Shown piece by piece: positions 24,086-35,571 of a DNA stretch of 64,000 nucleotides. The notes under the pieces are model-generated. The model made no database searches. It saw only the letters and a list, made by a program, of their open reading frames with translations, and was not told where the DNA came from. The stretch's first letter is position 1. Each line of letters opens with the position of its first letter. Location: NCBI RefSeq assembly GCF_003573695.1, contig NC_039361.1:88058149-88122148 (forward strand), given 5' to 3'. Position numbers and translations under genes: made by a program. Source of the DNA: Papaver somniferum. Its lineage: Eukaryota; Streptophyta; Magnoliopsida; Ranunculales; Papaveraceae.

Positions 24086-24350
24086 AAAGGGTCATTACAT
24101 GATCATTCAAGGTATCCCTTATCAAAAAAATATTGAAAATGACAAATTAACCCTCATTATTGATAACCTAGTTTAGTGATGATAATCAAGTTTAGTGTTC
24201 TTGATTAATTTCACTTATATTAATTCTAAATCAAAACCAAAATCAGATTTTTAGAGTTAAAAAAAAAAAAAAGTTTAGAGGAGAAGAAAAAGAAAAACTT
24301 ATGTGATATTTGTGAAACTTGTGAAACCCTAGATTTTGATTCACTCAACC

Positions 24351-25992
24351 AAAATGAGTGATTCCAGTTGCAAATTTGAGATGGCTGAATCTCTATATGA
24401 TAGAGAAAATAATTACTACATACCTCTTGATGGAGATCCTGATATGGAGTATTTGTTAGATGGTAGAGATGTTTTAACCCAAGATGAAGGTCAATCTCAA
24501 CCAATTGAAGAAATTAACCAAGAAAATGAAGAACCCATCACTGAAAGTGATCAGGTATACTTCTAAACTAGTTCTCATTAGCTTTTTGTTGCTCAAAATT
24601 ATTTAAAGTACTAAAAGAATCAAATTTTTAAAAATTTCAGAAGAACATATGGTTGGAATTGAGCTCGGGACCAACCGTAAGTGCAGGTTACGGTTCGTAA
24701 TGTGTCGATTACCAACCGTAACTGGTTCAATTTTGGGGGAAACCCAGAAATAAACCAGTTATGGTTGGTAAAATTTATTTCTTTACGAACTGTATGTAGC
24801 TTACGGTTGATAATTGAGTGCTATGGTTACCAACCGTAACTCTTCATGTGCATGGAAGTATTTACTGCACATGCTACGGTTCATAAGTTGTAAAAAGATA
24901 CCAACCGTATGTATGTTACGGTTTGTTAAGGACTTTTCGTGTCCAACCGTAAGATATCCAGTGTGTTGAAATTTTATTTTGCTAGATATACGGTTTGTAA
25001 GAATAAAGAATTACCAACCGTATGTATATATGATTACAGTTAAGAACCGTAACTGTGTTACGGTTTGTGTTTACTCTTTCTTTACCAACCGTATTTGTGT
25101 ATTTGTTTTCGTTTTGTTGCTTCGTTTAGGCTAATGTTGGTATATTTTTTTCCAGGTCGTTGTTGTACCTCCCATAATGGATGAAAAACCTTTAGCAAAT
25201 GAAATTCTCACCAACATTCTAGCTTTCACTATTTAACCGAGGAGACATGGGGTGACGAAGAAGATGCAAAGAAGTGGGCTAGAGAACGAGGAAAGTTGAT
25301 TAAGTGTATCATAGTTTGTAATAGTACCACTAGTGATATTTTCTTTCAAATGGTTTGCGAGTGTAGTGGAAAACATAAAAGTCACGCAAAAAAAGGTACC
25401 ATGCACCAACCAAAGACAAAGAGGAAGATGAATACTTTCTCTAAGAAGACCGGATGCCCCTTCAAGCTTCAATTTAAAATGAATGCGGATAAAAAGTTCT
25501 TCTTGGAGAAAGTTGTATGCGGTAGTCATAACCACCCTATAACGGATAGTTTGCTAACACACGCTTATGCTGGACGCCTTACCGAAGAAGAAAAGAAGAT
25601 CGTAGAGTCATTGACACAAATTCGTATGAAGCCCATTGATATCCTCGCTCACTTAAAGGAAAGAAACCTCCAAAATGCTTCTACTTTTCCTAACATCTAC
25701 AACGCAAGAACAAAATTGAAGAATAAGAAATGGGAACAAAGGAACGAAATGCAACAATTAAGGTATTTGGGGGAGACGCATAATTACACGTTTTTCCACG
25801 ATGAAGATGAGAAAGGACATATAAAACATCTTTTATTGGCTCATCCCGATTTTGTAACGTTGGCACGGTGCTCTCATCAAGTGCTTATAATGGATTGCAC
25901 GTACAAAACCAACAAGTTTGAGATGCCGTTGCTCAACATTGTCGGGCAAACTTCTACAAATGCTCCTTTTAGTGTTGGTTTTTCCTGTAGGA
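24351..25992 (+). pseudogene. MULE transposase (FAR1/MURA type), frameshifted and truncated
   Basis: Exon 1 runs from an ATG at 24354 (MSDSSCKFEMAESLYDREN) to 24554, where CAG|GTATAC is a good donor. The intron 24555-25155 ends TTTTTTTCCAG. Exon 2 opens VVVVPPIMDEKPLANEI but stops near 25235. The transposase register continues in another frame from 25227 (HYLTEETWGDEEDAKKWARE), so one indel breaks it. Recognisable parts are CPFKLQF and GSHNHP (the FAR1/MULE zinc-finger-like region), then LIMDCTYKTNKFEMPLLNIV with the first catalytic Asp of the DDE core. The match ends near 25992, so the second Asp and the Glu are missing. The enzyme would cut and join the element ends, but this copy cannot. 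Confidence 0.8.
24673..25093. repeat. Left array of ACGGTT hairpins inside the transposase intron
   Basis: Inverted pairs of the form TTACGGTTCGTAA - spacer - TTACCAACCGTAA lie at 24688-24721, 24761-24793, 24801-24839, 24875-24909, 24916-24952, 24989-25022 and 25058-25093, with a partial pair at 25033-25052 and an extra arm at 24673-24680. Arms are 9-13 bases and whole units about 33-39 bases. Units repeat at irregular intervals of roughly 40-75 bases. All lie within the intron between the two transposase exons. Confidence 0.9.
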
Positions 25993-26447
25993 ATATGCAA
26001 CCCTTTTGGTATGGGTTCCTTTCTCGGCTTCTTTTCTGTAATTGGTTTGGCTTGAGGTAGATTTGTAGCTACGACAATTTCTTTCCCCTTGTTTTGTACT
26101 CCCTCTTCATCATTTGCTTCCTCTTCCTCATCTTCATCACTTTCTTCCTCTACCTCCTTTTCATTATTTCCTTCTTCTTCCTCCTCTTCACTGGATTCAT
26201 GAGGAATTACTTCCTCTTCTTCAATTTGTTGATCATTATGCTCACCTCCTTCTAGTTCAACCCCAGAGTTACTTATAGATGGTTCTCTTAACCTAATATC
26301 AAACTGATTCTTCTTCTTCACATGGTCACCTCTATGATCTACCCCTAAATGCTTGTCACCGCGAGGGGTGGGTGTATGATCAATCGGAGTTAAATTATTC
26401 CCTCTCTTATTCTTAACCCTATCAGGATTCCTACACAAGCAATACAT
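25993..26447 (-). CDS. Acidic, low-complexity ORF in the MULE, function unknown
   Basis: The minus-strand frame opens at 26447 and continues to 25833, but beyond about 25993 it is only antisense to the transposase. The part given here has KNKRGNNLTPIDHTP, then a long Glu/Asp-rich run (HESSEEEEEEGNN, EEESDEDEEEEAND) and KGKEIVVATN. An acceptor-like TTGTGTAG at 26438-26431 and a possible first exon near 27217-27143, ending at a GTACGT donor, suggest a spliced gene read leftward, but the phases do not join cleanly. I do not recognise a family. It could be the acidic tail of a second MULE protein or captured host sequence. Confidence 0.45.
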
Positions 26448-26520
26448 TTGTATGATTTATTAAAGGTTGAACAAACAAGATACAAACAAAGAAACTCAAA
26501 ATATATTGAAACACAAAACA

Positions 26521-27023
26521 TACGGTTGGTAATGAGATGTCCAGAACAATCGTATAAAAGATACGGTTCATAATTGTTCAAAGTTACAAACCGTGTAAAA
26601 GAAACGGTTGGTAACTTTGATTTCGTCTCCAACCGTATAACAACTTTGAAATTGGTTTGAGCATCAGGACGACATACGGTTGGAAACTAATGATACTTAC
26701 GTGCCGTAACTATTCTACGGTTCATAATTTCTTGTACCGTAGAATGAAATTCTATACGTCACACAACTCAAAAGTACGGTTGATAATCAACAAACATTAA
26801 GTACCGTATAATACATACGGTTGGTTACGAACCGGCTAGAAAAAAATTAACATGCAGGAAGGAATACGGTTCGTAATAGGGTGTCCCGTACCAACCGTAT
26901 CTTCACAAAAAACTCAAACCCTAGAACATACGGTTCGTTATTTTTGATGATTTCAATTGTTACGATCCGTATATGCATCAAACAGTTCAGATACGGTTGG
27001 TAATTGAAACAATACCAACCGTA
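26521..27023. repeat. Right array of ACGGTT hairpins in the MULE
   Basis: Ten units: 26521-26554, 26562-26595, 26603-26637, 26675-26708, 26715-26742, 26775-26808, 26816-26834, 26865-26899, 26929-26971 and 26992-27023. The general form is TACGGTTSGTAA - 8 to 15 bases - TACCAACCGTA. The spacers differ from unit to unit, while the arms hold their complementarity. Confidence 0.9.
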
Positions 27024-27543
27024 GAAACCTCATTTCCAGAATTCAAATTCTAGTTTTGAACCTAAAACCCTAATTTTTGATATAGAATACACTTAAATTG
27101 AACAGAATACACAAAATAATAACTGGGTTTTTGATTACGTACCTCATATAAGTCATTAACTGGGTTCTTCACCGGTTGAAGGATTTTGTTGATTTGAAGC
27201 CGTTGAATCTTCGTCATTCTTCTTCTTCGTCGTCATTCTCTATTATATACTTCAATCAACGATTAGTACTGTTGGGAATCGTCGATTAATCGAAAAAAAT
27301 CGATCAAGTTTAATGGTGGAGGTGGTGCTTACGGTTACAATGGAAGAGTAGAGAAGATGAAAGAAAAAAAATTGATTTGGATTTTTCTCTAACCAGTTAT
27401 AATTAGGTTTAAATAGTATTTGATGGAGGATAATTTTGTCTTTTCAATTTAAAAAGGAGGGACAAATTAGTCCATTTAAAGAAAAAAGGGTAATCTGGTC
27501 AATATACATCTCCTTTTGGACATCCCCTAACCAACTAGAGGGA

Positions 27544-27600
27544 CATTTCTATCACACTGCCACCCCTCTAATAAACCATGCCGCCTCTATAACAAGTTAC
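27544..27600 (-). repeat. Right terminal inverted repeat of the MULE
   Basis: Reverse complement of the left end. The terminus GTTAC at 27596-27600 is followed by AAAAACAA. Confidence 0.75.
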
Positions 27601-27831
27601 AAAAACAAAGAAGATTCCGGAGCATGTTAAAAAACGTTTAACAAAGGGGATAGTTCATTGATTTAGCTCCCAAGAGCATGTTTGTGGAATGGAAAATTTC
27701 TTGTTTGGTCCTAGGCCCATATAGTTATTTATAGTAGGGTCCAACCGGAATTTTTTTTTTATCCGGAGGTACAAAATTAATGAAAACATGGAAATGTCCA
27801 TAATGCTCATTACTACCAAACGTGTGTGTCT

Positions 27832-28035
27832 ACACTGCTTACAAATTTGAGTACATATCTGGTACACTGCTTAAAAATTCGAGTACATATTTGCTACACT
27901 GCTTACAAATTTGAGTACATATCTGTCTGAGTACATATCTGTCGTACTGCTTACAAATTCGATTATATATCTGAATGCTTACAAATTCGAGTACATATTT
28001 GCTGCACTGCTTCCAGGTAGAGTACAAATCTGTAA
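27832..28035. repeat. 32-bp minisatellite, about six units
   Basis: Units of the form ACACTGCTTACAAATTCGAG followed by TACATATCTG repeat with small changes and one internal duplication (GTACATATCTGTC near 27917-27945). GTAC words on both sides of ATATCTG make short inverted repeats like the palindrome found further right in this element. Confidence 0.85.
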
Positions 28036-28770
28036 GAATCAATGATAAATAAATTAGAAAACGTATTACATCACATACATTGTAGGATCATACAATGTAG
28101 CAACCCAACCTTCTATGTTCCTCCAAATCCATTTGCAGCACACCTTCTTTCAAACACACGTCACAACCAATTTGTAACTTCATCAAGACCACCACCGATT
28201 TCACAAGCTTGCAAATCTGAACCAACAACAACTCATGTTCCTATCATTCAAAATCTGTCATTTCTTGCAATAAGTTCTGAACTGCAGCTCCAGATCATCT
28301 TCATATCCAATTCCAGTACTGAATCAAACGTAACAAAGAGCATCTATTTCAGTATTTCATATACGTACTGAATCAAACATAACAAGGAGCACTTCCTATG
28401 AGTATGCGATATATGTACTGAAGATTCATGAACTACAAATCAACAGTATGACAACAACAGGTGACAGATCTATGAAAAATAAGAGAATCGAAAGACATAT
28501 TACAGTATTTCACATAAGTACTGAAGGGTAAGACTAAAAAAGGAGCAAAAACACAGCAAATAGCACTTCCTATCAGTATACATACATACTCATGGATCGA
28601 ACCAAAAAAATTGGAAAAACTTCAAATAAAATAAAATTAGAAGAGTTTTGTATCAGTACGCCATATATGTACTGTCAATTCATACACGAAAAACAATTGT
28701 AACAAACCTAAAAAATGTTATAATGTTGAACCAATGATAAATCACAAATAACCGCTACAGTTTTAGTTAC

Positions 28771-29126
28771 TTGTAACCCTGGGAAAACAACATTGTTAAT
28801 CGCAGATTCCATATCAACCCAAAGAACAGGATCTTTCTTGAAGAAAATCATGCCACCTCTGGGACCTCGTAATGACTGCAAATTGAAACAGAAGACATAG
28901 TAAACAACATGACCCTTGAACCTAAACCAATAAAAACAAATGTTGCTTGTGTTGGTGTCAGTAGTTGCAGTCTTCCAGACTTCATGAATGGGACTAGGTG
29001 TACCTTGTGAGTGGTGGTTGTTACAACATCACAGTATTCAAATGGGTCGGCAAGTACAGATGCAGCAACGAGACCACTTATGTGAGCCATATCCATCATG
29101 AGAAAATCTCCAACAGAATCTGCAAT
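28771..29126 (-). pseudogene. SHMT exon pair, copy 1 (captured fragment)
   Basis: On the minus strand, exon A (29126-29004, 41 codons) reads [19 protein letters not shown] and ends [10 protein letters not shown]. Exon B (28875-28771, 35 codons) reads [20 protein letters not shown] and ends NNVVFPGLQ. Both have correct GT/AG borders and are in phase. This is the heart of serine hydroxymethyltransferase (serine/glycine one-carbon metabolism, here mitochondrial-like). The lysine of TTTTHK is the residue that binds pyridoxal phosphate. The family's DPVLGVD is DPVLWVD here. No other SHMT exon is near, so this is not a functional gene. Confidence 0.85.
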
Positions 29127-29440
29127 CTTCAAGAAACATAGCAGGAAAGGGAATTAGGTGTGTGTAATGGGTTAACTAGTCTGATTCTCTGATCATTAAG
29201 AATCACAACTGTTGACAATCAACTAGCTCAGTTTCCTATCAGTATTATACATACATACTCATGGATCGAACCAAAAAAAATGGAAAAACTTCAAATAAAA
29301 CAAAATTAGAAGAGTTTTGTATCAGTACGCCATATATGTACTGTCAATTCATACACGAAAAACAACTGTAACAAACCTAAAAAAATGTTATAATGTTGAA
29401 CCAATGATAAATCACAAATAACCGCTACAGTTTTAGTTAC

Positions 29441-29796
29441 CTGTAACCCTGGGAAAACAGCATTGTTAATCGCAGATTCCATATCAACCCAAAGAACATG
29501 ATCTTTCTTGAAGAAAATCATGCCACCTCTGGGACCTCGTAATGACTGCAAATTGAAACATAAGACATAGTAAACAACATGACCCTTGAACCTAAACCAA
29601 TAAAAACAAATGCTGCTTGTGTTGGTGTCAGTAGTTGCAGTCTTGCAGACTTCATGAATGGAACTAGGTGTACCTTGTGAGTGGTGGTTGTTACAACATC
29701 ACAGTATTCAAATGGGTCGGCAAGTACAGATGCAGCAACGAGACCACTTATGTGAGCCATATCCATCATGAGAAAATCCCCAACAGAATCTGCAAT
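29441..29796 (-). pseudogene. SHMT exon pair, copy 2
   Basis: Exon A 29796-29674 and exon B 29545-29441 have the same lengths and splice borders as copy 1. The PLP lysine and the unusual tryptophan (VLWVD) are kept. One change gives DHVLWVD instead of DPVLWVD. Coding capacity of both exons is intact, although nothing upstream or downstream completes the enzyme. Confidence 0.85.
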
Positions 29797-30106
29797 CTTC
29801 AAGAAACATAGCAGGAAAGGGAATTAGGTGTGCGTAATGGGTTAACTAGTCTGATTCTCTGATCATTCAGAATCACAACTGTTGACAATCAACTAGCTCA
29901 GTTTCCTATCAGTATTATACATACTCATGGATCGAACCAAAAAAATTGGAAAAACTTCAAATAAAAAAAAATTAGAAGAGTTTTATATCAGTACGCCATA
30001 TATGTACTGTCAATTCATACACGAAAAACAACTGTAACAAACCTAAAAAAATGTTATAATGTTGAACCAATGATAAATCACAAATAACCGCTACAGTTTT
30101 AGTTAC

Positions 30107-30462
30107 TTGTAACCCTGGGAAAACAACATTGTTAATCGTAGATTCCATATCAACCCAAAGAACAGGATCTTTCTTGAAGAAAATCATGCCACCTCTGGGA
30201 CCTCGTAATGACTGCAAATTGAAACAGAAGACATAGTAAACAACATGACCCTTGAACCTAAACCAATAAAAACAAATGATGCTTTTGTTGGTGTCAGTAG
30301 TTGCAGTCTTGCAGACTTCATGAATGGGACTAGGTGTACCTTGTGAGTGGTAGTTGTTACAACATCACAATATTCAAATGGGTCGGCAAGTACAGATGCA
30401 GCAACGAGACCACTTATGTGAGCCATATCCATCATGAGAAAATCCCCAACAGAATCTGCAAT
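30107..30462 (-). pseudogene. SHMT exon pair, copy 3
   Basis: Exon A 30462-30340 and exon B 30211-30107. All borders are preserved. Exon B carries ESTINNVVFPG where copy 2 has ESAINNAVFPG. The shared Trp substitution shows that all three copies descend from one captured fragment. Confidence 0.85.
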
Positions 30463-31930
30463 CTTCAAGAAACATAGCAGGAAAGGGAATTAGGAGTGCG
30501 TAATGGTTTAACTAGTCTGATTCTCTGATCACTAAGAATCACAACTGTTGACAATCAACTAGCTCAGTTTCCTATCAGTATTATACATACATACTCATGG
30601 ATCGAACCAAAAAAATTGGAAAAACTTCAAATAAAACAAAATTAGAAGAGTTTTGTATCAGTACGCCATATATGTACTGTCAATTCATACACGAAAAACA
30701 ACTGTAAAAAACCTAAAAACCATAAAAGCGTCAATCAAATCGATTTGATTATCATAATACACTAAAAAAAACAAATCAAAAGAAGAAAAACCGAACAAAA
30801 TAATCAAACAAGATGATTAGAAAGCATACCTGGAAACAGAAAACAAATATTCTCCTCGTAAATCATAATGATGCACCATCTTGTTCTTCTTCTTCTTGAA
30901 AGTAGAATAGGTTTCTGTCAGTACGGGATATACGTACTGCTGGTTCATACACAACAACAAACTGAAATAAATCTAAAACCAACAAAAATGGAACTGGTAT
31001 AATCAGATCTAATAACGAAATGAACAAACAATCTGATTATTCATCTAGATCTAGTAAAATAATCAACAAATTAGACACGGAGATAAAAGACGAAATCAAA
31101 TACAACCACGATTAGATCGTGAAAACCCTAATATAAACATTGCAACAAAGAAATTTTCATCTGATTTTGTAGAAGCGAGAGATATTGAAGAAGACCATAA
31201 ATCGAGAGAGTCTTATTTCAGTATCGAAGATATGTACTTATGAATCAAACAACAACAAGTGATAAAACTAAGAACAAAACAGAATCAAAAGCAATTTGTA
31301 TCAGTATTCAACATATGTACTGTTGGATAATACCCCTGAAACAACAAACAAGCACGATTTTGATAAAATCAAGAAGCGAAAACAACAAGATTATCGAATC
31401 GAAATTTCAAATATGTTAAAAACATCATAATCTAGCCAAACAATTAAATAATTACGATCAAGATTCATAAAAAACAAACCAAAACAAAAATAAATGCAAA
31501 AAACAAACAAAAACCGAAAGAAGAAGGTGAAAACGTAATCAAAACGATCTGATCTTCACAGATTCAGTTGAAAAAAAACAACAACAGCAGAAAGAGATAT
31601 TACATAACATACCTGTAAATCTTCAAAGAGATCTTCATAAAAACTCTAGCTCGTAATCCAAAAGCAGGAGCAAAATTTGAGAAGATGAAGAAAGAGAGGA
31701 GGAGAGCGGAAAAAAATTTGCCTCTGCAACAAGATGAAAAAAATGGTGATTTTTTTTAAGAAACATATATGTATTATCAGGGAATGGGTAGTTTGGGTAT
31801 TTTTAAAAGTGGATTATGACATCCCGCACGTGTACCGGACCAGAGGATAAAAATTTTGGTCTAATTTCCTCTTTTTCTTTTTATTATGGACCTCTGGTTA
31901 CTGGGCTTTAGTGGATGGACCTGCTACTAA

Positions 31931-34900
31931 CTAAGACTATCATAATAGTACCTATTGGTAATTCCTACTTGTGGAATATGTGGAGAAAAGTGAATGGGTG
32001 GTACAACCAACAAACAAGAACGGGGAAATGAAAACTATACAAATTTTTAGGGCCATATGGACTCGAATCGTAGACATTCTCAGTTTGTCAGTCCATGGTG
32101 ACGGACGATCGGTCGGGCGGCAATGACATTGGTGCACAAGGCATCTTCTATCAACAGCACTTCTTCTAGAGTCTTAAGAGTACATCTTTATGGTTATGTT
32201 GAGCAAAACAATGTGCACGACTCTTTTTAGGAAATGGTAAAAACAATACAAGCAACACAAAGAAACAACAGCGAAACGATAATGACCAATACCAAATAAC
32301 TAACAGCAGCCAAAGGACAAAATTGCAAAACAAAACCGCCCATACAACAAGCACCTCAACTCCGTCCTAGGATGTCATCAGAACCTTGCAGCGACATCTA
32401 TTGAACTTAAGCTAGATCATGGAACTTACACAGATAATTTCAACCTACAGACTGTCCAGTTTTTAACCACCCCTGAGCAACTGAAAAGAGAAACAAAATG
32501 AAACAGAAACTGATAGAACATTTACTACAGTTAATAATTACCTTTCTAAATTTACAATAGAAAGGGAATTCCCTTTGCTACAGGTCATAATATGGAACAT
32601 GTACTACAGTTGATAATTCTACAAAATAGCCTTCACTTTAAACACAAAATCCCTAACGTATCTAACAATCTACTTATTACAATCCCCAACCAACATCGAT
32701 TCAGTACAACCTGGTTTGAGTTGCCCTCCTAGATGTTGCAAGTCTCAAAAGCAGCGGTAACCTCAAAAACCCAAAGATGCAGGGTACAGAACCACATTAC
32801 ATGTTACAAACAGAAACAGAATATGAACTACACTTCATTTTTATTAGATAGTTGAGTTTCTATAAAGCAGACTATTATGTACAATGGAAGGGTAATTCCC
32901 CCTGTTACAAGATCAACAGCTCAAGCATACTAACCTTTCATATACGGGGAAATAAAAGCTTTACAAATGCTCAACCACCTATGACAAGACTATTTTTAAA
33001 GATTCATCCAGCAGAATCTGGTTAAGAAAACAAGCTTTACAGTTACAGATATACCATAAAATTTATATCAGCGTGGAATAGATTGTGTCATCGGAGTGTC
33101 AGACTGTACCTAGCTCTTCGATGTGCCAGGGTATCATCAACCTTTGGTACCTCAAACCCCCAAATAATGAGTATACAGTCAGCATTTACATACTACTGAA
33201 TAAGAAAAAAATTAATCTAAACAACTTCTCCTTTTATAGGGAAGTGAGCTGTTACAAGAGAAAGAAAAAAAAAATGAAAAATTATAATGCAAAACTAGCA
33301 TGACTAGATTCATCAAAACACATAAAAACTGATACAACCCTCTGTGACAAAAACAGCAAAGGCTTTACAAGCTCACATGTACATCAGGAGACATCACTGC
33401 GCTACATCTATGGTAAATCAGGCTGTTACAAAAGAAACATTTTAGAGCTTTACAGATTGATGGTCAAGCAAAAGCGAGCACAGCTTAGATACAACAAGCC
33501 TCAAACAATTTATAATTGAGTAGTTTTCGACTCTATTCTAGTAGACATGGTTTTCAACAGAGTACACAACCGTTTCAAATTTTAAAAAGTAAATATCAGA
33601 TTTTCTTCACAAAACATCATTCGGCTAAGTAGCTAACACCCTAACACCAATAAATAGCCAAAATTCCAGAAATCCATCGAGGCCCCAACCAAATTTCACC
33701 TTCTTCTAGGAAACCAAAACAGACTCACTTAATCATAAGAACAAGGATTGCCAGCTCCAATCCCTGGTTTGATGATGATAAGAAGGAAAAAAAATCCCAT
33801 GCTAAAATTAATGAAAAAGCAGTTGGGCAAAGGACACTCTCATACTAGGAATGCCCTTTGGCATCTAGCGGTAACTGATGTTGGATGCTTACTGACTCGC
33901 TCTAGCTTACATGTTACAGAACCATATGCAGGTCAACCTAGTCTTGGAAACAACTCAAACAAACTTTAGAAAAAGCATTTGAAACCAGTTGCTGCCAGAA
34001 TGCACCAATAGCTTGCTATTTTTTGCAACTCGAAGTATCAAAAAAAATACTGCAAGAGAAGTCATTTATACTGCAAGCCAATCAAACTTGGATAAAGTTC
34101 TGTGGGTTTAGGACATAGCAAAACAGAACCACTAACCAGACAACATTTAAGGAGGTAGACTAAAGAGACTACAGAGACAAGCACATAGAATGGGTTCGTG
34201 TGAAAGATAGAAGAATATCAAGCGATAAACCCATCTAGTATTTCAAATAAACTGAAAAGTAATGCTGTACAGCATCAACTGAAAATAATAGACGGCTTAA
34301 TAAGACCATGTACTCTCATACGACAATAGTAAAGACCTAAAATAGTTGACGGTAGCTGACTAAGAAACCGTTTTATCCTAGTGAGTCTCTTGTGAGATTT
34401 TGGGCAACGCTAACCAAAAGCCTATAAGAAGCAAAGAAATAACTTATTTGTTTTCTTCGACTGTCAAATACAATCATTACAGTTATGAGCGTTGCCTTCA
34501 GAATGCAACCACCAGAAACCAATTTAGAACTACTCACCCTTAACTTTTTAAACCCTCTCAATCTTTTAAAGAACTCTCGAGCTAGAAGTTTAAATATTCA
34601 AGATAATAATTTGTCATATTTCAAGAGCCTCAAAAGAAAATTTTCCCTCCATTCAGAGCAGAAATATCTAATTGGAACATTACTTCCTCCTTAAAGTATA
34701 TACCTAGTGCCTGACTACTTTTGTTTATATTGTTGCCCTACCTAGAAACCATCAAAACAGAAGATCTCCTATACATGCTATACATGAAGGGACAAAAGAA
34801 CACTTAGCAACTACCATACTGAACACATCAATCTAAATAATATCAAATCTGGGAATATGTAGAAGTCACAAGCAAAGATAAGGTCGTAATAAAATAGTAG

Positions 34901-35571
34901 CATTATGATTGATGATATGCTTAAATGTTGAATACTTAACATGGACCAGGCATAAATACTAAGGGGACAATAACTAAAGAACTCGCAAATCATACGTAAC
35001 ACAAAATAAGAACCATAGTAAATATAAATTTCTAATTCACTCTCACTGTCAATAAGGAATTGTTTTGCCTAAGAAGCAAACAATGTAATGTCGTACTACA
35101 AAATACTTAAGTGTACACATATATCACGTACAAAACCACAAAGAGGTTCAAGCATATCTATCAGTCGCTCCCCAGAAAGCACAATTTCCAAAAGAAAGGA
35201 CACGTAGGACACAAGGGAAAACAGTGGAAGATCAGGGATACGGGAGTTTAAAATCCCAAACCAATAAGATCCACGTGGTGAGCTACTTGTAAGTTGCTAA
35301 TCATTTCAAGCACCGAAGTATCAATTGCTGCATTTAATAATGTTCTCTAGGAAGCAAATGCGAAGTAAAGGAAATACTTTCCCCCTCCTAGCGCACAAGA
35401 AAAAGTACTTACTTATTCCACCTGAAGCGAAAGCCCTGCTTGTGAGACCAAGAGACCAGAAATGGCAAAGGTAGATGCAGCTATAACCACCGGAAGAAGA
35501 GTGACACCACGGGCATGGAACATGGTGTTCAAGAAACCTATATGAAAGGATAATGGTGATGCACAATAGTG
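31931..35571. other. 3' flank of the CPSF6-like gene, no coding gene recognised
   Basis: This is 3.6 kb without a credible coding frame. Between about 32450 and 33480, loosely similar phrases recur (GGGAATTCCCTTTGCTACAG near 32566, GGGTAATTCCCCCTGTTACA near 32888, GGGAAGTGAGCTGTTACAAG near 33238), suggesting old tandem duplication. The stretch next to the gene (35300-35571) is probably its 3' UTR. Everything else is unassigned. Confidence 0.35.

Larger units (their letters stand above)
24029..27600 (+). mobile_element. Mutator-like element (MULE), 3.57 kb, defective
   Basis: The left end GTAACCCGTTATAGGGGC and the right end, reverse-complemented, GTAACTTGTTATAGAGGC continue as inverted repeats for about 55 bases (both include GCATGGTTTATTAGAGGGG). 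Eight-base AAAAACAA flanks are identical. MULEs usually make 9-bp duplications, so one base may have drifted. Inside are a truncated MULE/FAR1-family transposase reading right, an acidic ORF reading left, and two arrays of one hairpin motif between each terminus and the coding part. Confidence 0.85.
28571..30716. repeat. Three and a fraction tandem copies of a 666-670-bp unit
   Basis: The block starting CCTATCAGTAT...CTCATGGATCGAACC recurs at about 28571, 29237, 29905 and 30571. Units one to three each contain an SHMT exon pair. The fourth stops near 30716. Differences between units are few and scattered, so amplification is recent compared with the decay of other elements in the window. Confidence 0.9.
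28350..31322. repeat. Dispersed 21-bp palindromic motif CAGTAY...ATATRYGTACTG
   Basis: Copies at 28350-28370, 28401-28419, 28503-28523, 28654-28674, 29323-29343, 29989-30009, 30659-30679, 30919-30939, 31219-31238 and 31302-31322. Arms are CAGTA(C/T) and (A/G)(C/T)GTACTG, with a conserved ATAT before the right arm. Three copies travel with the 666-bp tandem units. The others are in unrelated surroundings. Confidence 0.85.
27690..31930. mobile_element. Candidate Pack-MULE-like element carrying SHMT exons (ends approximate)
   Basis: The left side near 27695-27775 (GGTCC, AATTTTTTTTTTATCCGGAGG) and the reverse complement of 31830-31915 (GGTCC, AAAATTTTTATCCTCTGG) look like imperfect inverted ends. 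Everything between is non-coding apart from the amplified SHMT exons, and carries a private palindrome. I could not find a convincing target duplication, so the exact ends and superfamily are inference. A Helitron or a simple segmental duplication remains possible. Confidence 0.4.

Noticed and set aside
27832..28035. Regularly spaced repeats resembling a CRISPR array
   Set aside because: Units are directly adjacent with no unique spacers, in a plant transposon setting. It is an ordinary minisatellite.
28042..28371. Plus-strand frame of 109 codons left of the SHMT units
   Set aside because: No family recognised, and it overlaps palindromic repeats of the candidate element. Kept out of the gene list.
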